Positions 1 to 10,000 of a DNA stretch of 64,000 bases are shown piece by piece (position 1 is the first letter of the stretch; each line of letters begins with the position of its first letter). The stretch is taken from contig FN648655.1 of the NCBI GenBank assembly GCA_000310025.1, positions 6,630 through 70,629 on the forward strand, read 5' to 3'. The notes beneath the pieces were generated by a model. It saw nothing but the letters and a program-made list of their open reading frames with translations, made no database searches and had not been told where the DNA came from. Origin of the DNA: Ectocarpus siliculosus (taxonomy: Eukaryota; Sar; Phaeophyceae; Ectocarpales; Ectocarpaceae). A program made the translations under genes and the position numbers.

Positions 1-205
1 GGAGAGGGGGGGGGACGTTGTAACGAAAATACATTTTATAGAACGCCCCACCCCCCCTGTTAACGCAAACGGCTCTTATCTGCTGTACTCTTCTAGCTCC
101 TCTCTCCGTTTAATATCTGCTGTGCGAGAAGTTAACATCTCGTTTTCGGGATGGTGGATCGCGCGACGAGGCGATATGAACCACCATTACCTGTCGACGG
201 CAACG

Positions 206-2690
206 GTGGGAGTATTGTTCCCTGACCCTGTGGGTGCCGATACCCTGTCGTGGCTAGAATTCGTGACACTGAGGACCATACGACATCCCCAAGGTTTTAC
301 TTACGTGACCCTGTGGGAGTCATGCAACGGTAGGGATAGCACATTATCGCCCAGAACCTTCGGTTATTCAGATGAATAACCAACCAATAATCTTCGAATA
401 TCAACTCCGATTTCAAATTTCAATCGTGTTTCATCTAGCCCATCGGATTACCTGTCACGTCATATTTCATGTTGTGTCAATGTCCGTTTCAGGCTGAGAT
501 ATGGAGCTTCTCACGTTTGAGACTCAGAAGGGATTCGTGCACCCCTACCGTTGCATGAGTCGTGGATAACGTAACACTGGCAAGATTCCCCGAAATACCG
601 TGTCGAATTGTGAAGACCGGCATGGTGTGTTCCTTCACCGACCCTGTGGGTATCGGTACCCTGTCAAGGCGACAATATGTGACCCTGTGGATTATCAATA
701 CCCCCAAGGTTTAACTTTTGTGACGCTACTGCGGATGACGTACACTGCCAAGGTGAACAAAACGACCCTGTGGATTTTTCAAGCCCCAAATGGTGTGTTG
801 CTTCACCGACCCTGCGGATATCTGCGGGTATCGACACCCTGTCACGGCGATAATTTGTAACCCTGTGGACTACACGGTATCCCCAAGGTCAGGTTTTCGT
901 GACCCTGCGGATGACGTAACACTGGCAAGGTGCGCACAATGACCCTCCTGTAGAACTTTCAAGCCCCACATGGTGTGTTCCTTCACGGACCCTGTGGGTA
1001 TGGGCACCCTGTCATGGGGAGAGCTTGTAAACCTGTGGACCACACGGTATTCCCAAGGTCGAGTTTTGGTGACCCTGCGGATGACGCAACCCTGGCAAGG
1101 TGCACCGAATGACCCTGTAGAACTTCAAGACACAGATGGTCTGTACCTTCGCCGATCTTGTGCGTATCGACACTCTGTCACGGCGATAATTTGAAACCCT
1201 GCGGGCCACACGATATCCCCAATGTTGGGTTTTCGTGACGCTGTAGATGACGCCACCCTGGCAAGGGTCACAGAATGACCCTGTAGAACCTTCAAACCCC
1301 ACATGGTGTGTTCCTTCACTGACCCTGTGGGTATCGGCACCCTGTCGTGCCGAGAAGTTGTAACCCTGTAGACCACACGGTATCCCCAAGGTTTTAATTA
1401 CGTGACCCTGTGGATAACGTAACACTGGCAAGGTTCACCGAATGACCCTGTGGAACTTTCAAGCCCCACATGGTGTGTTTTCTTCACCGACCCTGTGGAG
1501 ATCGGCACCCTGTCGTGGCGAGAGCTTGTAACCCTGAGGACCACACGATATCACCAAAGTTTAACTTTCGTGACGCTGCGGATGACGCCCCCCTGCCAAG
1601 GTTCATCGATCGAATGACCCTGTAGAACTTTCAAGCCCCGCAGGGTGTATTCCTTCGCCGACCCTGTGGGTACCGAAACCCTGTCATGGTGAGCACGTGG
1701 CACCCTGTGGACTATACGATATCCCCAAGGTCGGGTTTTGGTGACCCTGCGGATGTCCCCACCCTGGCAAGGTTCACCGAATGACCCTGTAGAATTTTCA
1801 ACCCCCACATACTGTACTACGTCGCCGACCCTGTGGGTACCGAAACCCTGTCATGGTGAGCACATGGTACCCTGTGGACCACACGATACCCCCAAGGTCG
1901 GGTTTTCGTGACACTGCGGATGAGGTAACCCTGGCAAGGTGAACCGAATGACCCTGTAGAACTTCCAAGACCTACATGGTGTGTTCCTTTACCGACCCTG
2001 CGGGTATCGGCACCCTGTCGTGGCGATAACTTGTAACCCTGTGGACCATACGATATCCCCAAGGTCGGGTTTTGGTGACCCTGCGGAGGACGTAACACTG
2101 GCAAGGTTCACCGAATGACCCTGTGGAACTTTCAAGCCTCACAGGGTGTGTTTCTTCGTCGACCCTGTGGAGATCGGCACCCTGTCATGGCGAGAGCTTG
2201 TAGCCCTGAGGACCACACGATATCACCAAAGTTTAACTTTCGTGACGCTGCGGATGACGCCCTCCTGGCAAGGTTCATCGAATGACCCTGTAGAACTTTC
2301 AAGCCCCACATACTGTATTACGTCGCCGACCCTGTGGGTACCGAAACCCTGTCATGGTGAGCACATGGTACCCTGTGGACCACACGATACCCCCAAGGTC
2401 AGGTTTTCGTGACACTGAGGATGAGGTAACCCTGGCAAGGTGAACCGAATGACCCTGTAGAACTTCCAAGACCTACATGGTGTGTTCTTTTACCGACCCT
2501 GCGGGTATCGGCACCCTGTCGTGGCGATAACTTGTAACCCTGTGGACCATACGATATCCCCAAGGTCGGGTTTTGGTGACCCTGCGGATGACGTAACCCT
2601 GGCAAGGTTCACCGAATGACCCTGTGGAACTTTCAAGCCTCACAGGGTGTGTTTCTTCGTCGACCCTGGGGTTACCCTAACCCTGTCATT
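206..2690. repeat. Tandem satellite, period about 167 bp
   Basis: About 14 imperfect copies of one unit follow each other. The recurring landmark (a CTTCACCGACCCTGTGGG-like word) falls near 632, 801, 981, 1147, 1314, 1482, 1653, 1820, 1987, 2154, 2321, 2487 and 2655, giving spacings of 166-171 bases with one of 180. A further partial copy lies at 206-316. Each unit contains several ACCCTGTGG-type words, so there is a shorter internal periodicity. Copies centred on 1820, 1987 and 2154 resemble those centred on 2321, 2487 and 2655 most closely, which suggests a recent three-unit (about 500-bp) duplication. The open frames through the array are by-products of a unit poor in stop codons and are not called as genes. 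A 245-bp MITE interrupts the left end. Confidence 0.9.
317..561. mobile_element. MITE inserted in the satellite, with 19-bp terminal inverted repeats
   Basis: The left end reads GAGTCATGCAACGGTAGGG and the right end is its inverted copy with one mismatch (317-335 and 543-561); weaker pairing continues inward for a few bases. The tetranucleotide GTGG occurs directly outside both ends (313-316 and 562-565). Removing the element and one GTGG gives a sequence that matches the intact satellite unit near 1402-1430, so the borders are well supported. No coding capacity is seen. It is a non-autonomous DNA transposon; the superfamily is not assignable from the ends alone. Confidence 0.85.
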
Positions 2691-2724
2691 GTTGACCCAG
2701 TGACCCTGGCAATATTTTTTACCT

Positions 2725-2785
2725 CGACAGGGTACCCACAGGGTCAGGTACAGGGTGAAACCCTCCACAGGGTGTCCACAGCCCT
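2725..2785. repeat. Inverted fragment of the satellite unit
   Basis: Just past the right edge of the array the words become reverse complements of the satellite words (for example GGGTACCCACAGGGTCA against TGACCCTGTGGGTACC). The array therefore ends in a short inverted segment of at least 60 bases immediately before the small ORF at 2841. Confidence 0.6.
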
Positions 2786-2840
2786 GAGCAAAGTGGCCAC
2801 CGGTGTACCCACACAACCAGCTACGCCAGTAGTACACACG

Positions 2841-3266
2841 ATGTCCGGAGAGGAGGAGTTAACTGAGCAGCAGCGCCAGCTGCACGCTCAGGCCGCTGCA
2901 TGGTTGCACGAGAGAAACACGATCGAGTTGATGACTCAGTTGGAGGCAGCTAATGAGGAGATGTGCCGTCTGGGTGACGATGATGAAGCGGTGTATGCGT
3001 TGGCAAAACAGATGGGGGCCTTGGCGCAGCAGGCAGAGGCTGGCCTCCAGGAGATGCTTGTGATTGCGCAGTCGGTTCCTGAGAGTCCGGGCGAGAGAGC
3101 CTTCCGTCACACACACCTTGTGTCTGTGAAGAAACTTAGGAAGTTTAAGTTTCTACCCACGATGGGGAAGGGGAGGAGCGCAGCAAACGACGCCGCATCA
3201 AGGAAGAGACGACTGCTGCCTGCCGCTGCTGCGGATGCTGCTGTCCATGCTCGGACCAAGCGCTAA
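2841..3266 (+). CDS. Hypothetical 141-residue charged helical protein
   Basis: I do not recognise this protein. The frame is open from 2616, but its first 75 codons are satellite sequence, so the ATG at 2841 (MSGEEELTEQQ) is chosen as the start. The product is glutamine/glutamate/alanine-rich and probably alpha-helical in its first 90 residues. It ends in a basic tail containing RKRR and TKR, which could act as a nuclear localisation signal. Codon use is more gene-like than in the surrounding DNA. It may be a small host gene, the terminal exon of a larger one, or a transposon accessory ORF. No neighbour suggests a role. Confidence 0.35.
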   Translation: MSGEEELTEQQRQLHAQAAAWLHERNTIELMTQLEAANEEMCRLGDDDEAVYALAKQMGALAQQAEAGLQEMLVIAQSVPESPGERAFRHTHLVSVKKLRKFKFLPTMGKGRSAANDAASRKRRLLPAAAADAAVHARTKR

Positions 3267-3527
3267 CACCTCGTTCTCGTTCCTCATGACCGTTCCACAC
3301 CGCTGGCTGGAAGCCGCCGGCTGCGTACCCCCCCCCCTGGCATACCCTTCACCAACTTGCCAGCCCGGGGCGTTGTTGGTCATGATGGTGGTTGGTACTT
3401 GACGAGTTGGTAGTTGACGAGTGACACACGGCTGTTGGGAAGAACCGTGGATTTGTGTGCGTGCATGCTCGTTCACGCTGGCAGTCGGTGCGGACATGGG
3501 CGCGGGCACAGCAGTCGTGAAGATCCT

Positions 3528-3580
3528 TCCCGATGAAATCATGAAAAGGGGCAAAAGCCCTTTTCATGATTTCATCGGGA
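3528..3580. repeat. Perfect hairpin, 23-bp arms, 7-base loop
   Basis: The arms 3528-3550 and 3558-3580 are exactly complementary and are separated by GCAAAAG. Weaker complementarity continues outward (GATCCTTCCC against GGGAATGGAAGATC). A perfect fold-back this long is likely a small MITE-like or recently formed palindrome. It is not placed like a gene terminator, since the nearest stop codon is about 260 bases upstream. Confidence 0.8.
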
Positions 3581-3619
3581 ATGGAAGATCCTCCCGGTGA
3601 ATTGGCGAATAGCCGGTGC

Positions 3620-3696
3620 GACATTGCAAACTCGATCATCAGGAATTCCTGGTGATTTTTGTATGAACACCAGGAACGCTGAGTTTGCAATGTGTC
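3620..3696. repeat. Second inverted repeat with nested palindrome
   Basis: ACATTGCAAACTC near 3621-3633 pairs with GAGTTTGCAATGT at 3681-3693. Inside lies the perfect palindrome CAGGAATTCCTG and a further short CCTGGTG/CACCAGG pair, so the segment can fold as a branched hairpin. It follows the 3528-3580 hairpin by only 40 bases. Confidence 0.65.
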
Positions 3697-3697
3697 A

Positions 3698-4140
3698 ATT
3701 AGCAAGAAAAGGGTACACAAGCCCGAGGAGGTACACCTACAATCCCTGCAGCACGTTTGCGTGCTCATAACTGAACTACACGCCCACACACTACAATTCG
3801 ACTACAGCAGGCGGCATCACCCCCCTTGTCCCGCACTTCACCAAAATGAATGTTTGTCGACTACAGCGTACTGCTGGCTGAAGTGCTGTCAGTACAAAAT
3901 AACACCATGGTGTATGGTGCACAACAAGCTCGGGGCATGCAGCTGCTGTCTGAAGTGCTGTCAGAATGGGCCCGTGGACATACAATCAATGAAGAAGAAC
4001 AACCAACCAAAGCCATCATTGCAATTGACAATCGCCCGAATCTATCCAGATCATCTGTGTTAGACACAGCAGTGTAAACATCGGCACTGACTAGGAATCG
4101 TTCCACATTGAAGGGGTCTTCCACGATGCAGGTACACAAT
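3698..4140. other. Non-coding stretch, nothing recognised
   Basis: Short overlapping ORFs on both strands have no recognisable domain. A direct repeat of CTGAAGTGCTGTCAG occurs twice, at about 3881 and 3951. No gene is supported. Confidence 0.4.
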
Positions 4141-4361
4141 TACGGTATATGACACAAGAAAACACACCCCCTTGGCCGATTTTCAAAGCTCGATTTCTCA
4201 ACAGAAGGAAGAGTCACAGCGCCGAAAACGGCGGCGTTGGAACCGTCTCGTCGAGAGCTGTTCGAAAACGTATTGTTTCATTTATGTATCCTCTTCGTCG
4301 TGGAGTAATCGAGCTTTGAAAATCGGTCCAGGGGTGTGTTATCTTGTGTCATATACGGTAA
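4141..4361. mobile_element. MITE with about 54-bp terminal inverted repeats
   Basis: The first 54 bases (from TACGGTATATGACACAAG) and the last 54 bases (ending CTTGTGTCATATACGGTA) are inverted copies with only a few mismatches. They meet around a unique core of about 110 bases containing no long ORF. The outermost TA on each side is compatible with a TA target duplication, as in Tc1/mariner-like elements, but the repeats themselves contain TA, so this is tentative. Non-autonomous. Confidence 0.8.
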
Positions 4362-5476
4362 GGCACCCGGGTTATCCGCGCCATCTCTGCCGCGTCTCTC
4401 TACAAAACCAGTGACGTCATTACACACACCTAACACCTATATTCAGGAAAAAAAACGGAAAATAATTGACAACACAAGAAGAGATGTTTGTCCGTGCGAC
4501 ACGGTTCGATGCCGTCCGCATGCTCCGGTTCCGCTGTTGCTCCGGTGCCGCTGCTCCGGTGCCGCTTCTCCGGCGTCGCTGTGGCCAGTCCTAGCACGAC
4601 CAACTTCGACCCGCTCCGCTTCGTACACGCTCTCGTTGCTGTCCTTCCCAGTCGGTTCCTCGCTTTCTCCCTCGTTGCACTTAGGGTTCTTGGTCTGAAA
4701 ATTCTCGCGCCGAAGGGTCAACCAGCCCAGTCAGCTCGTCACCACCTGTCCCCTCCTCATTTGATGGCAAAACCAGGTTACTGAGACAGTACAGCTCCCT
4801 CTAGCAAGCATAGGGCCGTGTACATAGTGCCCGTCCACCTTTCTGATGGCGTCTGCCTCCGCGCACAAAGATGAGATGGGCATTGCTGCCTGCACCGACG
4901 GCCTCGAGGCCCGCGCATCTGCACCTTTGTTTGTACCTGACGCACCAGTGCCGACCCAACTCCACCACTACGCACGCCTTGCGGCGGGTGCGCCGTAGCA
5001 AGAAGGAAACGGTCCCTTGAGGATGAGTCTAGCCCTGCTCGCAAGAAAGACCCCCCCCCTCGCTATGGGTCATGCCTAAGCAAAACCTTGCCGAGGCAGC
5101 GAGGGGAAGAAGGGGTAGATAAATCACATGCGTGCAGGCTTTGATGAATCCGACGTCAACGGAAAAAAATCGTGTGGGACGTGAGCATGGAACATCCGCA
5201 ATAAACTATGAGATGGCACCCTGAAAGGTGGAGATGACACAGCGCCAGGGTATGGCCAGATCGAGCAAGTGACACATAGATAGGCAAGCGGGGTTCACCA
5301 GTAAAGTTTCAAGGAGGAATTGCATGTGGCAATGTGCTCACATGGCAAGCTGTGTGCAGGTCAAAATAAAAGAACCGAGAAAAAAAAAAAAAATGTACGA
5401 CACAGGCACAGAGTATCAACGTATTTGGGAGAAATCGTCGGAACCGATCATCAATCCAACAGAGGAAAAAAATCCC
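4362..5476. other. Non-coding stretch upstream of the Ty3 insertion
   Basis: This holds a CTCCGGTGCCGCTG-type short tandem repeat near 4520-4580, a C run near 5041-5050 and an A run near 5380-5394. Minus-strand frames at 4778-5044 are cysteine/arginine-rich but match nothing I can name. No gene is supported. Confidence 0.4.
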
Positions 5477-5481
5477 GCAAT

Positions 5482-5778
5482 TTAAAGGAGGGGAAGCCGT
5501 GGGTGGTAGCTTGCTCCTAGAGATAGATGAAGGTAGGTTCTGTCGTTGACACGCTTGTCCACGATCACGTAGAGATGAGAAAGTTGCTTGTTATTGCTGA
5601 GAGACGATCAGCAAGGGTCTGAGGTGAAGTGGGGATCCAACTTCACCTCAGGGGGGTACGCAGACTAGACAAAATCCTAAGAGGGTAGGTGTCTGAAGGG
5701 TATACCTCCTGAGACCGACCCACATCCTATCAACAATAAGATGTACCCTATTTAAGCTAGCAGCCACACTCCTTAACA
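5482..5778 (-). repeat. 3' LTR of the Ty3 element
   Basis: The LTR is 297 bp. On the element's strand it begins TGTTAAGGAG and ends CTCCTTTAA, giving short imperfect inverted ends. It is identical to the other LTR at 19133-19429 except for one base near its element-strand start. GCAAT lies immediately outside at 5477-5481. Confidence 0.93.
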
Positions 5779-6789
5779 CTAGCCCACCCTGAATATCATA
5801 TATGCAGATTCTATACTCAAATCAATGCTCAACTCCTAAAAGCTACAACGAAGATTTTAGCTGACGATTGATGCTCATGAATCGAAGATATGACTCTTCA
5901 CAAAACATCCAAAAAGGAGGGTGAGTTGTAGAAACATCCCGAATCATCCCCCACACCATCATTGAGACGAAAGATGGATGCGAACGGCCACGAGACAACA
6001 CATCGACATCTCAATGACAAAGCTCCTATCAATGAAGGGATAAGGCCAAGAAAAATATGTAGTGCTGCACAGCACGCTATCCGCAACAGACGACGGCAAG
6101 AGAAATAAAGTCAAAACCTAAACGCCACACACCACTCTTTTACGCGCACCCGCGCGTATAACAATGGGAGGAATGAGGGCGACTACCCGAGAGAGCCCCA
6201 AAATACTGCAACAAAACTCAAAACCCAAGCAAATTTCCGAACGAATACGGCCTTTGATACTGGACGCGACGTAAAGGGGAAGATATCAACGCAACCAATC
6301 TAGGAAAGCGTCAAAGAAGGGCAGGAGAAATGAATGACAGGCGAACACACTGACAACAATTTCCAGCGTGTCAGAGAACTCAAACCGTATAGAGAGGCGG
6401 CCACGGCAAGACCTAATGAAAACCAAGAATGTAAAGCATGAATGATCAACGTCTGAGAAGCGATCTGACGAACTTGCCCTGTCTCGCTGGCAAAGCACAA
6501 CACAGGAAGGCTCAAATAACACAGAAAAATCGCAGAGATAGACACAACAACACAACGACTCAAGGGCTCGACGATGATGAAGGCGTCGCCGGCAGGTAGC
6601 GATGACGGAGACGAAGTGGAACGAAGTGTGGATGACGACGAATGTCCACGGGAGAAGACGACGCCACGGGATGGAAGCCCGAAGTAACAAGCCTAGATGA
6701 CACTTCGGCGACACGGTGGAGCTAAAAAAAAAAATGAGTTGGCGAAAGGCGAACCAAGGGAAACACGAGAAACTCGGTGTTTGCCTGGT

Positions 6790-6950
6790 CAGAGGCGAAC
6801 ATACCGACGAAACTTGGGGAACTCGTTGTTGAAGTGTTCAGAGGCAAACAACACCGACGAAACTTGGGGAACTCTTTTTCCAAGTGTTCAGAGGCAAAGA
6901 ACACCGACGAAACTTGGGGAACTCTTTTTCCAAGTGTTCAGAGGCAAACC
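6790..6950. repeat. 50-bp tandem repeat in the Ty3 3' region
   Basis: Three copies of a 50-bp unit (core GACGAAACTTGGGGAACTC at about 6806, 6856 and 6906) lie between the end of pol and the 3' LTR. An AAAC-type simple repeat follows at about 6976-7017. The whole stretch 5779-7053 is otherwise non-coding as far as I can see. Confidence 0.8.
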
Positions 6951-7053
6951 ACACGGAGAAAACAAGAAGGAAAAGAAAAAAAAACAAACAAACAAACGAA
7001 CAAACAAACAAACAAAATCCAAGATAGACCAGCTCGAACCTAAAACGGCGACG

Positions 7054-10000
7054 CTAGGAAGAGATATTGGGAACAGCCGACGGTAAGGAGTCAGTAATGG
7101 GAGGAGTGCGATCCCGGGCGTCGCCCAAAGGGCGCGAGCGATGTTTTTCTAAACACCACGATCCACAGACGGCGTCCAAGGCGGTGGAGTAGAGGTGCGC
7201 AGGCAGAGGGAGAACGCTGGGGCCCGGGTCATCCAGAAATCGAACGATGTACGAGCCGTCCTGATGAGCACCAATACGTCCGGTCCACCATAATCCGTCG
7301 CGGGCTTTGTACCACAGCCGCGCTCCTACTGGAAGGGGCGAAATGCTGAAGCGACGGAGCCAAGTCACGTGAAGCACAAGGTCAACCCCAGGAGGCAAAT
7401 AGCGTTCGCCACGATTCCGGGCGAGCTCCCGTTGTGCCGCGCGTGTCCGAGCCACTCGATACGTGCGGTTACCCTGCTTGCTTTGGCAGACCTCTCGAGA
7501 CCAGTACAAGAGGACGTGTCGACGGAATTGATCGAGGTCGGACTCCCGTTCCCAAGAAGGAGTAGTCAGGCCTAGCCAATGCGTCCGGTACAGGACAGCG
7601 AGAACACCGCTACGGCCCCGCACCAATTGGTGTCCCGAAATGTAGTCGACCTCGAGGCGCCCGACAGGCACCGACACATCATCTGCGGTGACGTGAAACG
7701 GTGGACATTTATCGCCGAAAGAGTGCAGGACATAACGCGAAAGCTCAGCGGGTAGAGATTGAGGCAGGTCGTCCGTCTCGTATGGATTGCGACAGGGCTT
7801 GCAACGAAGGACAGATACGCGACATCGAGCAGCTGGGCCGGAAAGATCCGAAGGCAGGTCCAGGTAGAGGAGTTTACGCGCCAACGGACTTCCATCTGGG
7901 GTGGCGTTGGCCGAAGCGGGACCCACCGCAAGAACTTTGTAAGGCCCCGTCCAGGAAAGCGCGAATTTGGCCTTGAGCACCTGTTGATCCGTGTTGATCC
8001 GTGTCCTTCCGCACACCCTGTCGAATTGTAGCAGCCGTGTTGTAGACCCAAGCCCACCCGCCAACAGTAAATTGCGGGAGCTTGTGGATGGCGTCCAGCA
8101 GGGATGGATTACGGCGTTCGACTCGCGAGATCTTCAGGGCGTTGTACTCACGGACCAGGTCGTAGGCCCGGCGCTGACGATCGACAGCCAAGTTGCAGTA
8201 CTCGAGTTGGTCACGGGTTAAGCTTTGATGACCACCTACCGTTGGATGATCGAAGACCGAAAGCGGAAGCCGCGGAATGCGTCCGATATGGATCTCGTTC
8301 GGCGCCAATCCAGTCGACTGGTTCACGGAATTGTTGTAGGCAAATTCGACGTGCGGGAGATGTACGTCCCAATCGTTTTGCTGTTCGTTGACGACTACCG
8401 CAAGCATCTGAGCCATCGTGTGATTGACGCGTTCCGTGCCGCCGTTGGTTTGCGGGTGGTAGGAGCTGGTGGTGAATTTCTTGATTTTCATCACCTCGTA
8501 GATCGCCATGGAGAGCTTCGAGCAGAAATGCAGTCCGTTGTCCGACAATAACGTAGTCGGACATCCCCACTTGGTCATGTACTGGTTGACGAAGATGTGA
8601 GCCGTCCCTTTCGCCGTAAATTCCGCCGCTGTAACCGCGAACATGTCGGCTCTCCGGCTGAAACGGTCTGTGAACAACAAAATGTAGGAGTTGCCCTTGG
8701 CAGTCACGGGCAGGGGTCCGAAGAAGTCGACGCCGACGACCGTACCAGGCCCCTGTGGCAATGGCATAGCGATGACGGGCCACCGAGCGGTTTGACGCGA
8801 AGTCTTGCGAGCTTGACACACCAAACACGCTCGAAGCCACCAACGCACGGAACGATCCAGACCAATCCACCAGTAAAAACGCTCAAGCAGACGTTGTGTA
8901 CGATGAACACCGAGATGGAAGGACGCGGCGGTATGGCAGGCATGAAGGACCCACGGACGCATCAGCATGGGCACGTAGACACGGGGCACACCAGTATCCG
9001 GTAGACGAGTGGTCCTGCCGCCAGAGCGCCCGATCGGCGATGGCGCCGGTTTATGTACGAGGAGGGTGACGTTCTCATCGGTCGTGTGCAGCCTGGTTTT
9101 CGCCGCCAACGCAAGGACATCGTCCAACCGAGGGGAGCGGAGCGGGGCACTAAGGGTGAACAAGTCAGAAGGGGGGGGGGAGGGAGAGCCACGAGACAGA
9201 AAGCGCATAGCCACCACGCATTCGCTCTCCCGCTGTTGTTCCCTAGCCCAGTCCACAGTGCCGAAGCTCTGAACGCAAGCTCGCAAATGTGAGGGGTCCA
9301 AGTCAGTCGGCTCCAACCCAGAGACAAGCGATCCCACGGAAGAGGCTGGAGAACGAGGGGCCTCAACGAGTGGTGAAGTTGCAGACCGCGGTGTCACCTC
9401 AGGAGGAGGCATTGGGCGGGGCGAAGTCCCAGGCGAAACCTGGATAGAGGGCAAAACCGAGGATGCAGCGCGCGCCGATGCCGGCGAAGGCACCTGTGGC
9501 GCAGAGGCAGTCGACGAAAACGCCGACGTTGGCGTCGCAGATGACGGCAGGGGACGCGTGCCGGTCCGGATGGTCTTGTTTGTCGAGCGGGACCTGCTAG
9601 GACGACGGGCAGTGGACGATGCCCGAGGGACGATGGTAGCCCGCGGCTGGCGTCCGAAATAGGTGGGACCGGTGACGGTGCCTCCAGAAGCAGCGGTGGT
9701 CTTGGCCCGAGTTCGTGAAGAAATGAGCGGTCCCCGCTCCGGAAGCGAAGACAGGACGTGCACATATCTATTCGCCAAAGACGCGGCCGGAGACATTCCG
9801 CGGGACGTAGCCGGAGCCAAACAGGAAACAGGCACCGGAGACGCGAAAACATGTGAGACCACGAAGACTCCCGAAGACCTCCGAGAATCTTGATAATCAA
9901 TCGGTGAGTCCGATCGAACATCCAGCAGGCGCGGGTGATGACGGCGGAAATCCCCAAAATCGGATGGCTGTAGCGCTGGGGGTGAAAAGACACCCGCCGA

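Noticed and set aside
122-2605. Several short ORFs on both strands in the first 2.6 kb
   Set aside because: They lie within the 167-bp satellite, repeat with it and encode no domain.
4801-5044. Cysteine/arginine-rich minus-strand ORF as a zinc-finger transposase fragment
   Set aside because: The cysteine spacing does not match piggyBac or any other family I could test by eye.
6286-6714. 142-residue minus-strand ORF between pol and the 3' LTR
   Set aside because: It is hydrophobic and cysteine-rich without recognisable signals and overlaps another frame. An envelope gene is not supported.
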